From assembly GCF_003363015.1 (NCBI RefSeq), contig NZ_QRAP01000001.1, positions 1-64,000 on the forward strand: a stretch of DNA of 64,000 nucleotides, given 5' to 3'. Both the position numbers and the translations under genes were made by a program. Position 1 is the first letter of the stretch; each line of letters starts with the position of its first letter. Shown here one piece after another: positions 36,887-47,529 of this stretch. The notes under the pieces were generated by a model. The model searched no databases. It saw only the letters and a program-made list of their open reading frames with translations, and was not told the DNA's origin. The stretch is from Enterobacillus tribolii (GTDB lineage: Bacteria > Pseudomonadota > Gammaproteobacteria > Enterobacterales > Enterobacteriaceae).

Positions 36887-37377
36887 TGAATATATTGATC
36901 CTGGGCATCGGCAATCTGCTGTTGAGTGACGAGGCGGTGGGCGTGCGCATTGTCGAGCGCCTGCAACAGGATTACCGCTTTCCGGCAGGGGTAACCCTGC
37001 TGGACGGCGGCACTGCCGGCATGGAACTGATGGATGACATGGCCAACCGTGACCATATCATCGTCGCCGACGCCGTGTTGAGCGGTAACTCGCCCGGCAC
37101 GGTCATTACGCTGGAAGACGATGAAGTTCCGGCCTTGTTCAGCCGTAAAATTTCGCCGCACCAGCTCGGGCTGAGCGACGTGCTGTCGGCGTTACGCCTG
37201 ACCGGTGAATCGCCGGCGCGGCTGACGCTGATCGGCGTGGAGCCGCTGTCGCTGGAACCGCACGTCGGGCTGACGCCGGTTGTGTCGGCCGCGGTGCCGG
37301 TTGCAATGGGGCATATCATCAACCTGATGCGCCAGCTGGGTTGCCAGGTCGGGCATAAAGAGGTGAGCCATGGCTGA
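36886..37377 (+). CDS. hybD: Hydrogenase-2 maturation endopeptidase HybD
   Basis: 163 residues, M52 family. ILGIGNLLLSDEAVGVRIVE holds the first conserved acidic residue, and DGGTAGMELM, ADAVLSG and SPHQLGLSDVL follow. It cleaves the C-terminal tail of HybC after nickel insertion. ATG 36886 overlaps the hybC TGA by one base; an adjacent GTG at 36883 would add one residue. It overlaps hybE by eight bases. Confidence 0.94.
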   Translation: MNILILGIGNLLLSDEAVGVRIVERLQQDYRFPAGVTLLDGGTAGMELMDDMANRDHIIVADAVLSGNSPGTVITLEDDEVPALFSRKISPHQLGLSDVLSALRLTGESPARLTLIGVEPLSLEPHVGLTPVVSAAVPVAMGHIINLMRQLGCQVGHKEVSHG

Positions 37378-37861
37378 GTGTGCGCCGGAGGAAATTACCG
37401 GGTTCAGTACCGACCCTTCCACGCAGCTGATTGCGGTTTATCAGTCGATTGCCGACGAAAAGATGCGGGAGTTGCCCTTTTTTCATCCTTCAATGCCGGT
37501 ACATGCGGCGCTGAAGCTGTTTGAAGGGCAGTGGGTCGGCTGCGTGCTGACACCGTGGATGCTGAGCGTGGTGGTGTTACCGGGGCCGGATCAGTGCTGG
37601 CCGGTGCGGGAGGTCGGCGAGCGTTTGGCGCTGAAGATGCCGCGCGGCGACATGACGTTTATCATCGGCGAATTGCCGGAGGTCGGGCAACTGCTTTCCT
37701 GTTCGCTGATGTCTCCGCTGGATACCGCCCTGAGTGCGGAGCAGGGGATGGCGTTGGTGGACGACTGTCTGACGATGCTGTTTTCTCTGCCGGTGGATCA
37801 GGCGGGCAGCAGGCCGCCGGTTTCCCGCCGCGAGCTTTTCAGCCGTTTGCGCGGACAATAA
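37370..37861 (+). CDS. hybE: Hydrogenase-2 chaperone HybE
   Basis: 163 residues (E. coli HybE 162). It has FFHPSMPVHAALKLFEGQWVGCVLTPWMLSVVVLPGP, the family core. It binds the Tat signal of HybO and delays export until assembly is complete. GAGGTGAG precedes ATG 37370. It is the last gene of the operon here; hybF and hybG, which follow in E. coli, are missing. A hairpin terminator lies 20 bases on. Confidence 0.93.
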   Translation: MAECAPEEITGFSTDPSTQLIAVYQSIADEKMRELPFFHPSMPVHAALKLFEGQWVGCVLTPWMLSVVVLPGPDQCWPVREVGERLALKMPRGDMTFIIGELPEVGQLLSCSLMSPLDTALSAEQGMALVDDCLTMLFSLPVDQAGSRPPVSRRELFSRLRGQ

Positions 37862-37883
37862 CCCCTTCCTTTTTCCTGAAATC

Positions 37884-37908
37884 GCCCTTCTTCCGCCGGG
37901 AGAAGGGC
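37884..37908 (+). terminator. Terminator of the hyb operon
   Basis: GCCCTTCT (37884-37891) pairs perfectly with AGAAGGGC (37901-37908). A short T run follows (AATTTC). Confidence 0.65.
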
Positions 37909-37999
37909 AATTTCAGATAACTGTTATTGATAAAATTCCTCAAACGCGGTTATATCGTGTTCTTTGTTGTTTACGGATCTTCTTATGGCAGGAGGCTTT

Positions 38000-38755
38000 A
38001 TGATTTCTTCCTTCAAACGCCGCGTACTTCTGGTCAGCAGCCTTATTCTGTTGCTGGCGGGGTGCAGTACGATGCGCCACCAAAACAGTGCCGCCGCCGA
38101 TGCGGCAGAGATGTCTGCGCCGACGTCCGAGCAGCGTTTGGGCACGGAGTGGGGGGAGAGCATTGATTCCCGTGTCGTGGACGTTGAAGCCAGCCGGCTG
38201 AGCAGCTCACCCACCCGTATCGCCGCGATTTACTACAGCGGCGGCAAACTGCCTTCCGGCGCCAGCACGTTTGCCGTCGTGCCGTTGGCGGATATTGAGA
38301 TGCGTGTGCAGGACGAGCGCGGCAATAATATGAAAATCATGACCAACAGTGACGGCGGTTATAAAATGTATGCGCGTGAAGGGGAACGTTATCAGTTGGC
38401 GTTCTACAACCGCAGCAACAGCGTAACCTATGAAATCGTTGCTACGGTCGATGGCCTGGACGTACTGACCGGGCAGCCCGGCTCGCTGGAGCGGCGCGGT
38501 TATCTGGTGCGCCCGCGCACGACGTTGTTGATTGAAGGCTTCCGCAAGAGCGATTCCGCCGTTGCGGCCTTCCGTTTTGCGAAGCCGGATGAGGCTTATG
38601 CGGCGAATTCCGCGGCCGGCGATGTAAATAACGTCGGCGTGATTGGCGCGGCGGTGTTTACCATCGCACCGGAAGAGTTACCGGACTGCCAGCCTCAGGC
38701 GTTCCCGGCCAGCAACAGCGGGCGCTACGCGCCGCCGCCGTGCCGTAAACCGTAA
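38000..38755 (+). CDS. Putative lipoprotein of unknown function
   Basis: 251 residues. A basic start and hydrophobic stretch end in a lipobox LLAGC (Cys at about 22), so signal peptidase II processing is expected. The mature part has a beta-rich domain with MKIMTNSDGGYKMYAREGERYQLAFYNRS, resembling a carboxypeptidase-regulatory-like fold (weak resemblance). The C-terminus is Pro/Cys-containing. GGAGG precedes ATG 38000; a longer frame from 37964 lacks such a site. The gene is monocistronic with its own terminator. I do not recognise a named family. Confidence 0.75.
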   Translation: MISSFKRRVLLVSSLILLLAGCSTMRHQNSAAADAAEMSAPTSEQRLGTEWGESIDSRVVDVEASRLSSSPTRIAAIYYSGGKLPSGASTFAVVPLADIEMRVQDERGNNMKIMTNSDGGYKMYAREGERYQLAFYNRSNSVTYEIVATVDGLDVLTGQPGSLERRGYLVRPRTTLLIEGFRKSDSAVAAFRFAKPDEAYAANSAAGDVNNVGVIGAAVFTIAPEELPDCQPQAFPASNSGRYAPPPCRKP

Positions 38756-38774
38756 TTCATTCCGCCTTTCTTAT

Positions 38775-38812
38775 AACCCGCCGTTTGGTAATATGCCGAC
38801 GGCGGGTTTTTT
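38775..38812 (+). terminator. Strong rho-independent terminator
   Basis: AACCCGCCGT (38775-38784) pairs with ACGGCGGGTT (38799-38808), and the T run continues to 38812. It ends the lipoprotein transcript. Confidence 0.9.
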
Positions 38813-39045
38813 AGTTATTATAACCCGGATAAATCTGGCCTGTTTTGATTGATGATAGATACATTCCTATGTGGCAATAATTACCATGAATATGTCATGC
38901 GTTAAATTTCTATTATTCGTGTCAGAAACGGAAAAAAAAGAATTTCACCCTGTTTAGGATTAATCGCGATTGGCGTATAATGCCTTTGGCGTTTACGGTA
39001 TTACCGTAATGGTTTTTTTCAGGCGAAGAAAAAGGATTTTCTGCG

Positions 39046-39324
39046 ATGGCTTCTACCAGACAGGATGAAGGGTTTTCTTTTCATGCACATACCGGTGAAC
39101 AGCGGTCCGTAAGGGCATTCTGGATGGCCGGTCTGCTCGGTGCCGCAATGAGCGTTGCCGGTTTTATTTTCCTCAGCATTATCATCACCGTTATCTCATC
39201 TCACACCTATACCGTCGAAAGAATCTATTTCGGCGCAACCAGCCTGCTGTACGGCGTGCCGGTCGTCGCGGTGGTGGGATTCCTTTATTTTGCTTTCAGG
39301 CAACGCGGCGCACACCGCCGTTAA
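39046..39324 (+). CDS. Small inner-membrane protein of unknown function
   Basis: 92 residues with two predicted TM helices: about 27-50 (MAGLLGAAMSVAGFIFLSIIIT) and about 63-85 (GATSLLYGVPVVAVVGFLYFAF). The tail is basic (RQRGAHRR), suggesting both ends are cytoplasmic. AAGGA precedes the ATG, and a strong terminator follows the stop. These signals support a real gene. I do not recognise the family. Confidence 0.65.
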   Translation: MASTRQDEGFSFHAHTGEQRSVRAFWMAGLLGAAMSVAGFIFLSIIITVISSHTYTVERIYFGATSLLYGVPVVAVVGFLYFAFRQRGAHRR

Positions 39325-39340
39325 GTCTGATTTTGCCCGT

Positions 39341-39377
39341 GCCGCAGGGTGGCCACTCTCCTGCGGCATTTTCTTTT
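39341..39377 (+). terminator. Strong rho-independent terminator
   Basis: GCCGCAGG (39341-39348) pairs with CCTGCGGC (39360-39367), followed by ATTTTCTTTTC. Confidence 0.9.
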
Positions 39378-39545
39378 CTGTTTCCGGATTCTGTCAGCGG
39401 ATTACCGTGGCAGGCTTTTTTTGTGAAAAAAATCCCAGCTAAATGTGATTTTTGCATCATTATTGCGCTGTTATGTGATTTTTATCACTATTATTGTTGT
39501 GGATGTCGTTAAACTGCGCGTTTTGAATGCGGAGAAACCTGCGTT

Positions 39546-40031
39546 ATGAACGTATTAGTCGCTATTGCGCTGACAACCGGCATCCTCTCCGGAATCTGGG
39601 GATGGGTGGCAATAACGCTCGGCCTGTTGAGCTGGGCTGGTTTTATGGGATGCACCGCTTATTTCGCCTGTCCGGAAGGCGGCATCCGTGGCTTCGTGAT
39701 ATCGCTGTGCACCTTGTGCAGTGGGGTATTTTGGGCCGAGGTCATCATCCATGGCGGCGCGTTGCAGCCGCACTGGACCTTTGCCGGTTATTTTCTGACC
39801 GGCGTGGTGGCTTTCCTGATGTGCATTCAGGCCCGGCAGCGCTGGCTTTCCTTCGTTCCCGGCACCTTTATCGGCGCCTGCGCCACGTTTGCCGGCGACG
39901 GACAGTGGGTACTGGTGCTGGCATCGCTGCTGACGGGGCTGGTATTCGGCTACGCGATGAAAAACGGCGGCCTGTGGCTGGCCGCGCGTAAAGGAACGCC
40001 CGCCGCTCAGACGCAGACCGATAGTCGGTAA
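39546..40031 (+). CDS. ycdZ: DUF1097 inner-membrane protein YcdZ
   Basis: 161 residues with about five TM helices, very similar to E. coli YcdZ (163). Shared segments are IALTTGILSGIWGWVA, LGLLSWAGFMGCTAYFACPEGGI, AFLMCIQARQRWLSFVPGTFIGACATFAG and FGYAMKNGGLWLAAR. Function is unknown; related DUF1097 proteins occur near formate/nitrite metabolism genes. GGAGAAACC precedes the ATG. Confidence 0.88.
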   Translation: MNVLVAIALTTGILSGIWGWVAITLGLLSWAGFMGCTAYFACPEGGIRGFVISLCTLCSGVFWAEVIIHGGALQPHWTFAGYFLTGVVAFLMCIQARQRWLSFVPGTFIGACATFAGDGQWVLVLASLLTGLVFGYAMKNGGLWLAARKGTPAAQTQTDSR

Positions 40032-40057
40032 TTACAGGCAACCGCTTCTTTTTTAAT

Positions 40058-40093
40058 CCGCCGGTAGTTCTTCCTTCGCAATTACACCGGCGG
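40058..40093 (+). terminator. Hairpin between ycdZ and menF
   Basis: CCGCCGG (40058-40064) pairs with CCGGCGG (40087-40093) across a 22-base loop; the T run is short and delayed. Weak terminator candidate. Confidence 0.35.
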
Positions 40094-40223
40094 TGACTTT
40101 CCTTCTGCCTATTACACCGTATAATTTCCCACTTCATTATTCATGAACCCGTTCCTTTGTCGGTTGCCGCTGCGTGTAGCGCGAAGGCGTCAGACAGAAC
40201 GGGTGTTTTCAGAGGTGGCTGTT

Positions 40224-41546
40224 GTGGTGCAAATTCCCGTCCTGATAGCGCGTGCGATCCCGCTACTACACCAGGCTGCGGCGGACAAGCCGGGGCTGGT
40301 GCGGGTGTCCGTTCCCTGTTCATTGCGGGACGGTGCGTTATTGCTCGACTGGCTGGCCGCACAGCCGCTGTACCCGCAGTTTTACTGGCGTCAGCGTGAC
40401 GGTTCGGAAGAGGCCGCGGTGTGCGGCAGCGTGCGCACATTTCGCGACAGCCGCCAGGCGCGGGATTTTATCCGTGAGCACAATGAGCCTGAGCTGCGTA
40501 TCTGGGGGCTGAATGCGTTTGATCAGATGACGCTGGAAGCGTTCGGCACGCTCGACAGCCTGCTGTTCGTGCCGCGCATTGCGCTGATTCGCCATGCCGG
40601 GAACGCAGAACTGGTGGTTTATCTTTGCAGCGATACCTCGCTGCGCGACGATCTTCCGCTGGCGCTGGCCGCGCTGGAATCTCTGTGCGCAGCGCAGCCG
40701 CTGCCGGTGTTACGCGCCAACGTCACTGACGTGCATCATCAGCCGGAAAAAGAGGCGTGGTGCGATCTGCTGCGGCAGGCGCTGGACGCTATCGCCCGTA
40801 AAGCCTTTGAAAAGGTGGTGCTGGCGCGCCGTACGACCCTGACGCTGGATGCTCCGCTGAATGCGGCGCAGTTTCTGGCCGCCAGCCGCCAGGTCAACCA
40901 CCGTTGCTACCATTTCATGCTGGCGCTGGCGCCGGAGCAGGCTTTCCTGGGGTCATCGCCGGAGCGGCTGTATCGCCGCCATCATCTGACGCTGGAAACC
41001 GAAGCGCTTGCCGGCACCGTGGGGAGCGGCGAGAACGACGCACAGGCGCAGGAGAATGCCCGCTGGTTGATGAACGACGGCAAAAACCAGCATGAAAACC
41101 TGCTGGTGGTGGACGATATTTGCCAGCGTTTGCAGGGCGGCGCGGAGACGCTGGACGTTATGCCGGCGGAAATCGTTCGCTTGCGCAAGGTTCAGCATCT
41201 GCGCCGGCCTATTCACGCGACGCTGTTGCAGGAAGATGACGCCGACTGCCTGTTGCGCCTGCAACCCACGGCGGCGGTGGCTGGTTTGCCGCGCGAACCG
41301 GCGCGGCGCTTTATCCGTGATGAAGAACCGTTTGAACGTGGTTGGTATGCGGGAACGGCGGGGTATCTGTCGCTGCACCGGGCCGAGTTTTGCGTTGCCC
41401 TGCGATCGGCGCTGATTCAGGAGCGTCAGATTCATCTGTATGCCGGCGCGGGCATCGTGGCGGGGTCCGATCCGCAGGAAGAGTGGCTGGAGATTGAGAG
41501 CAAAGCCGCCGGGCTGCGGACGCTGCTGGATAACGACGCCGGGTAG
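40224..41546 (+). CDS. menF: Isochorismate synthase MenF
   Basis: About 440 residues. Chorismate-utilising-enzyme fold with FEKVVLARRTTL (general-base Lys region), LGSSPERLYRR, TEALAGTVGSG (catalytic Glu), LRKVQHLRRPI, QPTAAVAGLPRE and YAGAGIVAGSDP. It converts chorismate to isochorismate, the entry to menaquinone. The frame opens with ATG 40143, but the GTG at 40224 with AGAGG upstream gives a length closer to E. coli MenF (431); the start is uncertain. Unlike E. coli, a 296-bp gap separates it from menD. Confidence 0.92.
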   Translation: MVQIPVLIARAIPLLHQAAADKPGLVRVSVPCSLRDGALLLDWLAAQPLYPQFYWRQRDGSEEAAVCGSVRTFRDSRQARDFIREHNEPELRIWGLNAFDQMTLEAFGTLDSLLFVPRIALIRHAGNAELVVYLCSDTSLRDDLPLALAALESLCAAQPLPVLRANVTDVHHQPEKEAWCDLLRQALDAIARKAFEKVVLARRTTLTLDAPLNAAQFLAASRQVNHRCYHFMLALAPEQAFLGSSPERLYRRHHLTLETEALAGTVGSGENDAQAQENARWLMNDGKNQHENLLVVDDICQRLQGGAETLDVMPAEIVRLRKVQHLRRPIHATLLQEDDADCLLRLQPTAAVAGLPREPARRFIRDEEPFERGWYAGTAGYLSLHRAEFCVALRSALIQERQIHLYAGAGIVAGSDPQEEWLEIESKAAGLRTLLDNDAG

Positions 41547-41842
41547 TTTTTCCGTCCGCACGGCCAAATATGATTGCGGATAACGCCAGGGTGAATGGCC
41601 GCACCCCCTGCATTGTAGTCATCCGGTGGGTGGTGTAACATATTACCCGTCTGCGTAAGATAATTTCTTTTCAAAAACAATCCATTAGGTGACGTTATGA
41701 TTTTGCGGGGGAATTATCCCACGCAGGACGCCGGCTTATTTCTCATGAGCGGAATGCATTTCCGTAAATGGTCTAAGCTCAAAGTCGGGCCATTGCGCCC
41801 GTTTAACCAAGTGATAAATAACCTTCATTCATTGAGCGTGTC
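41547..41842 (+). promoter_or_regulatory. menF-menD gap
   Basis: 296 bp between genes that abut in E. coli, so menDHBCE may have its own promoter here. A frame starting at 41697 with GGTGA upstream runs 55 bases into menD and does not look coding. Confidence 0.4.
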
Positions 41843-43522
41843 ATGGCAACGAGTGTTTTTAATCGCCGCTGGGCGGCTGTTTTGCTGGAAGCATTGACCC
41901 GGCACGGGGTACGCCATGTTTGCATTGCACCGGGTTCCCGTTCTACGCCGCTGACGCTGGCGGCGGCCGCTAACGCGCAGTTTATTTGTCATACCCATTT
42001 CGACGAGCGTGGGCTGGGGCATCTGGCGCTGGGGCTGGCGAAAGCGTCAGGCGAGCCGGTGGCCGTGATCGTGACGTCCGGCACCGCGGTCGCCAACCTG
42101 TATCCCGCGATGATCGAGGCCGGGCTGACCGGAGAACGTCTGGTGTTGCTGACGGCCGATCGTCCGCCGGAGCTTATCGATTGCGGGGCGAATCAGGCAA
42201 TCCGCCAACAGGGCATTTTCGCTTCCCACGCGCGTCAGACGCTGGACCTGCCGCGCCCGACCCCCGACATTCCCGCCCGTTGGCTGGTTTCCGCCATCGA
42301 CAGCGCGATGGCCGGGCTTGATTACGGTGCGCTGCACGTTAACTGCCCGTTTGCCGAACCGTTGTACGGCGACGATGAGGGCGGGGACGACCCCTGGTCG
42401 CAGGCGCTGGGCGACTGGTGGCAGTCAGGCGCGCCGTGGCTGCGCGAAACGCCGCGCAATACCGTGCCGGTGATGAAGCAACCCGATTGGTTTCTCTGGC
42501 GTCAGAAGCGCGGCGTGGTAGTTGCCGGGCGTATGACGGCGGAAGAGGGCGTACGGGTGGCGCGCTGGGCGCAGGAACTTGGCTGGCCGCTGCTCGGCGA
42601 CGTACTCTCCCAGACCGGTCAGCCGCTGTCCTGCGCTGATCTCTGGCTGGCGCGCGACGACGCGCGCGACACGCTGGCTCAGGCGCAGATTGTGGTGCAA
42701 TTCGGCAACAGCCTGACGGGGAAACGCCTGTTACAGTGGCAGGCCGCCTGTGCGCCGCAGGAATACTGGCTGATCGATCCGCTTGACGGGCGGCGCGATC
42801 CGGCGCATCACGCCGGGCGCCGGCTGGTTGCCCGCGTTGCGGACTGGCTGGAGACGCATCCCGCCCAGCCGCGCGCCGGTTGGGCGCCAGAGCTGACGGA
42901 GCTGGCGGCGCGTACGCGTCAGTGTACGCAGACCTATCTCGCGTCACGTTTTGGCGAAGCGCAGGCGGCGCAGCGTCTTCCGGTATTGCTGCCGGATAAC
43001 GGCCAACTGTTCGTCGGCAACAGCCTGATCGTGCGCTTGATCGACGCTTTCGCGCAACTGCCGGCCGGGTATCCGGTCTATAGTAATCGCGGGGCCAGCG
43101 GTATCGATGGATTGATTTCCACCCTGGCGGGCGTTCAGCGCGCCACGGCGAAACCGACGCTGGCGATCGTCGGCGATCTCTCCGCACTCTATGATTTGAA
43201 TGCCCTGGCGCTGCTGCGCCACGTTTCAGCGCCGACGGTGCTGATCGTGGTGAACAACAACGGCGGGGCGATTTTCTCTATGCTGCCCACACCGGCGGCG
43301 GAGCGTGAACGTTTCTACCTGATGCCGCAAAACGTGGAGTTCCGCCATGCGGCGGCGATGTTCAGCCTCGGTTATGCCTGCCCGCAAAGCTGGGACGAGC
43401 TGGAACAGAGCGTGGCACAGGCCTGGGGGCGTACCGGCACGACCCTGATCGAGCTGCAGGTGCCGCCCGCCGAGGGCGCCGAAACGCTGCAAACGTTGCT
43501 GAAAAAGGTAAATACCCTGTGA
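41843..43522 (+). CDS. menD: SEPHCHC synthase MenD
   Basis: 559 residues (E. coli 556), thiamine diphosphate enzyme. Landmarks include [32 protein letters not shown] (ThDP glutamate region), [33 protein letters not shown] and the ThDP/Mg motif [17 protein letters not shown] with VNNNGG. It adds 2-oxoglutarate-derived semialdehyde to isochorismate. Its TGA overlaps the menH ATG by one base. Confidence 0.96.
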   Translation: MATSVFNRRWAAVLLEALTRHGVRHVCIAPGSRSTPLTLAAAANAQFICHTHFDERGLGHLALGLAKASGEPVAVIVTSGTAVANLYPAMIEAGLTGERLVLLTADRPPELIDCGANQAIRQQGIFASHARQTLDLPRPTPDIPARWLVSAIDSAMAGLDYGALHVNCPFAEPLYGDDEGGDDPWSQALGDWWQSGAPWLRETPRNTVPVMKQPDWFLWRQKRGVVVAGRMTAEEGVRVARWAQELGWPLLGDVLSQTGQPLSCADLWLARDDARDTLAQAQIVVQFGNSLTGKRLLQWQAACAPQEYWLIDPLDGRRDPAHHAGRRLVARVADWLETHPAQPRAGWAPELTELAARTRQCTQTYLASRFGEAQAAQRLPVLLPDNGQLFVGNSLIVRLIDAFAQLPAGYPVYSNRGASGIDGLISTLAGVQRATAKPTLAIVGDLSALYDLNALALLRHVSAPTVLIVVNNNGGAIFSMLPTPAAERERFYLMPQNVEFRHAAAMFSLGYACPQSWDELEQSVAQAWGRTGTTLIELQVPPAEGAETLQTLLKKVNTL

Positions 43523-44319
43523 TGCTGCATGCGGAGTTTATTCCTGCGCAGGATGGCCTGCCTGCGCCTTGTCTGGTGTGGCTGCACGGTTTTCTTGGCA
43601 GCCGCGAAGAGTGGCGTGGCCTGGCCGGGCGCTTTCCCGGTTGCGCGCACCTGCTGGCGGATTTGCCGGGGCACGGGCGCTCCGCGGCGATTAACGCGGA
43701 GAGTTTTTCCCACGTTGATGCGTTGCTGCGGGCGACGCTGGCGCATTACGAAATTGAATGCTATTGCCTGATCGGCTATTCGCTGGGCGGGCGTATTGCG
43801 ATGTTTCACGCCTGTTCCTCCCCGCAGCCGGCAGGGCTGGCGGGGCTGGTGATTGAAGGCGGCAATCCGGGGCTGAGCGAAGAGGCCGATCGCCACGCAC
43901 GGCTTGAGCAGGATGCGGCCTGGGCTAAACGTTTCAGCCGCGGACCGCTGACGACGGTGTTGCAGGACTGGTATCAGCAGTCGCTGTTTGCCGATTTGAG
44001 CGATCATGAACGGCAGTCGCTGATGGCGCTGCGTGCGGAGAATGACGGCGTGGCGCTGGCGAGAATGCTGATGGTGACGTCGCTGGGGAATCAGCCTTTT
44101 CTGGTGCCGGCGTTGCAGGACAGCGCGCTGCCGTTTGTCTATTTCTGCGGTGAACAGGACGCGAAATTCCGCCAGTTGGCCGGCGATTATCGCTTCCCGC
44201 TGCGTGAGATCCCCGGCGCCGGCCATAACGCCCATCGTACCAATCCGGCGGCGTTTGCGGCACAATTACACACTTTTTTATCTACTCTGAGCGCGTTCGA
44301 CGGGCGCGTTCCTCTCTGA
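43522..44319 (+). CDS. menH: SHCHC synthase MenH
   Basis: 265 residues, alpha/beta hydrolase fold. [11 protein letters not shown] forms the oxyanion-hole region, GYSLGGR the serine elbow, and GAGHNAHR carries the catalytic His. It eliminates pyruvate from SEPHCHC to give SHCHC. ATG 43522 matches the E. coli N-terminus; an upstream GTG at 43519 is possible. Confidence 0.94.
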   Translation: MLHAEFIPAQDGLPAPCLVWLHGFLGSREEWRGLAGRFPGCAHLLADLPGHGRSAAINAESFSHVDALLRATLAHYEIECYCLIGYSLGGRIAMFHACSSPQPAGLAGLVIEGGNPGLSEEADRHARLEQDAAWAKRFSRGPLTTVLQDWYQQSLFADLSDHERQSLMALRAENDGVALARMLMVTSLGNQPFLVPALQDSALPFVYFCGEQDAKFRQLAGDYRFPLREIPGAGHNAHRTNPAAFAAQLHTFLSTLSAFDGRVPL

Positions 44320-44342
44320 TTAAACACCACAGGAATCTGACT

Positions 44343-45200
44343 ATGCTTTATCCGAGTGAACAAGAGCTGTATGCCCCGGTTGAATGGCATGACTGCAGCG
44401 GCGATTTTGAGGATATCCTTTATCATAAATCGACCGACGGCATTGCCCGGATCACCATTAACCGTCCGCAGGTGCGTAATGCATTTCGTCCCCTGACGGT
44501 GAAAGAGATGATTCAGGCGCTGGCGGATGCACGCTATGACGACGGTATCGGCGTGATCGTGCTGACCGGCGCCGGCGACAAGGCGTTCTGCTCCGGCGGC
44601 GACCAGAAGGTGCGCGGCGATTACGGCGGCTATCAGGACGACAGCGGTGTGCATCACCTGAATGTGCTGGATTTTCAGCGTCAGATCCGTACTTGTCCGA
44701 AGCCGGTTGTGGCGGCGGTAGCCGGGTACTCCATCGGCGGCGGCCACGTACTGCATATGATGTGCGATCTGACCATCGCCGCGGACAACGCCATTTTCGG
44801 CCAGACGGGGCCGAAAGTCGGTTCTTTTGACGGCGGCTGGGGCGCGTCTTATATGGCTCGTATCGTCGGCCAGAAGAAAGCGCGTGAAATCTGGTTCCTG
44901 TGCCGTCAGTACGATGCGCAGCAGGCGCTGGACATGGGCCTGGTGAATACCGTGGTGCCGTTGGCGGATCTGGAAAAAGAAACCGTACGCTGGTGTCGCG
45001 AAATGCTGCGCAACAGCCCGATGGCGCTGCGTTGCCTGAAGGCGGCGCTGAACGCCGACTGTGACGGACAGGCTGGCTTGCAGGAACTGGCCGGCAACGC
45101 CACCATGCTGTTCTACATGACTGACGAAGGTCAGGAAGGCCGCAACGCCTTTAATGAAAAACGTCAGCCGGACTTCTCTAAATTCAAGCGTAACCCGTAA
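44343..45200 (+). CDS. menB: 1,4-dihydroxy-2-naphthoyl-CoA synthase MenB
   Basis: 285 residues, the E. coli length. Crotonase fold with [52 protein letters not shown] and [21 protein letters not shown]. It cyclises OSB-CoA. AGGAATCTGACT precedes the ATG. Its stop overlaps the menC start by one base. Confidence 0.97.
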   Translation: MLYPSEQELYAPVEWHDCSGDFEDILYHKSTDGIARITINRPQVRNAFRPLTVKEMIQALADARYDDGIGVIVLTGAGDKAFCSGGDQKVRGDYGGYQDDSGVHHLNVLDFQRQIRTCPKPVVAAVAGYSIGGGHVLHMMCDLTIAADNAIFGQTGPKVGSFDGGWGASYMARIVGQKKAREIWFLCRQYDAQQALDMGLVNTVVPLADLEKETVRWCREMLRNSPMALRCLKAALNADCDGQAGLQELAGNATMLFYMTDEGQEGRNAFNEKRQPDFSKFKRNP

Positions 45201-46171
45201 TGCGTCAGGTAAGTATCTATCGTTACAGCCTGCCGATGGAGGCGGGCGTCATTCTGCGCAACCAGCGGCTGAAAACCCGCGATGGGTTGCTGCTCCGGCT
45301 GAATGACGACGGGCGTGAAGGATGGGGCGAAATCGCCCCGTTGCCGGAGTTCAGCCCTGAAACGCTGGACGAGGCGCAGCAGGCATTGCTGGACGACGCC
45401 CGGCGCTGGGCCGCCGGTGAGACGCTGCAGGACAATGCGCTGCCGTCGGTGGCGTTCGGCGTGAGCTGTGCGTTGGCGGAACTGGCGGGGACGCTGCCGG
45501 AAACGGCGGATTACCGCAAGGCGCCGCTGTGTACCGGCGATCCGGACGAACTGTTTGCGGTTTTGCAGGCGCTGCCCGGTGAAAAAGTCGCCAAGATGAA
45601 GGTCGGCCTGTATGAAGCGGTGCGTGACGGCATGGTGGTGAATTTGTTGCTGGAGGCCATGCCGGATCTGAAGCTGCGCCTTGACGCCAACCGCAGCTGG
45701 ACGCGGGTTAAAGCGGACGGCTTCGCCAAATACGTAAACGCGGCTTGGCGCGATCGCATTGCGTTTCTGGAGGAGCCATGCAAAACCCGCGACGAATCAC
45801 GGGATTTCGCCAGGGCTACCGGCATTGCCATCGCCTGGGACGAAAGCGTGCGGGAGACGGATTTCCGCGTTGAAGCGGAGGAGGGTGTGGCGGCGATCGT
45901 TATTAAGCCGACGCTGACCGGCAGCCTGCAACGCTGTCGTGACCTGATCGAACAGGCTCACCGGGCCGGATTGGACGCGGTGATCAGTTCCTCCATTGAG
46001 TCCAGCCTGGCGCTGACCCAATTAGCCCGCATCGCCGCCTGGCTTACGCCGCAGACGGTGCCGGGGTTGGATACGTTGTCTTTGATGCAGTCTCAGTTGC
46101 TGCGCCGTTGGCCGGACAGCACGCTGCCCGTTGCGGACGTTGATTCTCTGGACGTGATATGGCGCAGTTGA
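45200..46171 (+). CDS. menC: o-Succinylbenzoate synthase MenC
   Basis: 323 residues, enolase superfamily. The second Lys of KMKVG, the metal ligands in RLDANRSW and FLEEPC, WDESVRE, and the final Lys in [10 protein letters not shown] are visible. It dehydrates SHCHC to OSB. It is translationally coupled with menB and overlaps menE by 13 bases. Confidence 0.95.
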   Translation: MRQVSIYRYSLPMEAGVILRNQRLKTRDGLLLRLNDDGREGWGEIAPLPEFSPETLDEAQQALLDDARRWAAGETLQDNALPSVAFGVSCALAELAGTLPETADYRKAPLCTGDPDELFAVLQALPGEKVAKMKVGLYEAVRDGMVVNLLLEAMPDLKLRLDANRSWTRVKADGFAKYVNAAWRDRIAFLEEPCKTRDESRDFARATGIAIAWDESVRETDFRVEAEEGVAAIVIKPTLTGSLQRCRDLIEQAHRAGLDAVISSSIESSLALTQLARIAAWLTPQTVPGLDTLSLMQSQLLRRWPDSTLPVADVDSLDVIWRS

Positions 46172-47529
46172 TGAACTGGCCGTGGCGCGCATGGGCGGAA
46201 CAGGCCCCTGAGCGCACGGCCTTGCTGGACGGCGCGCGTGCCGTGAGCTGGCGCGCGCTGAGTGATGAAATTACCCGCCGGGCGGCGGGGTTCGCTTTTC
46301 AGGGAGTACGGCCCAGCGATACCGTGGCCGTGCGTGGTAAAAACAGCACCGATGTGCTGTTGACCTATCTGGCGGTGCTGCAATGCGGCGCCAGGGTATT
46401 GCCGCTGAATCCGCAGTTGCCCGCTTCCCTGCTCACTGAATTGTTGCCGGACCTGAATGTAACACACGGTTATTGCACCGAAGTGGGGTATGCCTGGCCG
46501 GTGCCTCTGACGTTGCTTTCTGCGCAGGCTGACGGGGCGGCGGAATTACCGGAATGGCGCGCCGAGCGACTGGCGACGCTGACGCTGACTTCCGGCTCCA
46601 GCGGCATGCCGAAGGCCGCGGCCCACAGCTTCCATGCTCACCTGAGCAGCGCGCGCGGCGTGCTGGCGATGATGACCTTCACCGCAGAAGATACCTGGCT
46701 GCTTTCCCTGCCGCTGTTTCACGTTTCCGGCCAGGGTATTATCTGGCGTTGGTTGCTGGCGGGCGGCGTTTTGGCGCTGCGGGATATGCATCCGCTGGAT
46801 GAGGCATTACGGGGATGCACCCATGCTTCGCTGGTGCCGACGCAGCTTTGGCGTTTGCTGGGGCACAGTGGCGATGCGCTGTCGCTGAAAGCGGTATTGC
46901 TGGGCGGCGCGATGATTCCGGTTGATCTGGTTGAGCAGGCCGAAGCGCGGGGCATCCGCTGCTGGTGCGGCTACGGGCTGACGGAGATGGCATCAACCGT
47001 GTGTGCGAAGCGCGCCGATGCGCTGCCGGGGGTGGGGTTGCCGCTGCCGGGCAGGGAGATGAAGCTGGTTAACGGTGAAATTTTTCTGCGCGGCGAGAAT
47101 ATGGCGTCGGGTTACTGGCGTGACGGGCATTTGATTCCGATTTCTGACTCTGACGGGTGGTTTGCGACCCGGGACCGCGGCGTGATGGAGGCCGGAGAAC
47201 TTCGTATCGTTGGCCGGATGGATAATCTGTTCTTCAGCGGAGGAGAAGGGATTCAGCCGGAAGATATTGAGCGCGTGCTGATGCAGCATCCGCAGGTGAC
47301 GCAGGTTTTTGTGGTACCGGTGGCGGATGAGGAATTCGGGCAGCGGCCGGTGGCGGTTGTGGAAGGGGATGTTGAGGTTGGGGAACTGGCCGGGTGGCTG
47401 AGTGGGCGCGTGGCGCGGTTTCAGATGCCGGTGAGGTGGTTTGTGTTGCCGGAGGTGTTGAAGGGCGGGGGGATTAAGGTTTCCAGACGGTTGGTGAGGG
47501 AGTGGGTTAAGGGGGAGTGTGAAGATTGA
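46159..47529 (+). CDS. menE: o-Succinylbenzoate-CoA ligase MenE
   Basis: 456 residues (E. coli 451), ANL-superfamily ligase. [16 protein letters not shown] is the nucleotide loop, followed by [50 protein letters not shown] and [18 protein letters not shown]. The last 50 codons are unusually G-rich, with many Gly/Val GGG and GTG codons, next to the GC-rich element that follows. It activates OSB with ATP and CoA and is last in menFDHBCE. Confidence 0.94.
   Translation: MAQLMNWPWRAWAEQAPERTALLDGARAVSWRALSDEITRRAAGFAFQGVRPSDTVAVRGKNSTDVLLTYLAVLQCGARVLPLNPQLPASLLTELLPDLNVTHGYCTEVGYAWPVPLTLLSAQADGAAELPEWRAERLATLTLTSGSSGMPKAAAHSFHAHLSSARGVLAMMTFTAEDTWLLSLPLFHVSGQGIIWRWLLAGGVLALRDMHPLDEALRGCTHASLVPTQLWRLLGHSGDALSLKAVLLGGAMIPVDLVEQAEARGIRCWCGYGLTEMASTVCAKRADALPGVGLPLPGREMKLVNGEIFLRGENMASGYWRDGHLIPISDSDGWFATRDRGVMEAGELRIVGRMDNLFFSGGEGIQPEDIERVLMQHPQVTQVFVVPVADEEFGQRPVAVVEGDVEVGELAGWLSGRVARFQMPVRWFVLPEVLKGGGIKVSRRLVREWVKGECED

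Noticed and set aside
41697-41897. 66-codon frame between menF and menD with GGTGA upstream
   Set aside because: It runs 55 bases into menD in another frame and resembles nothing known.
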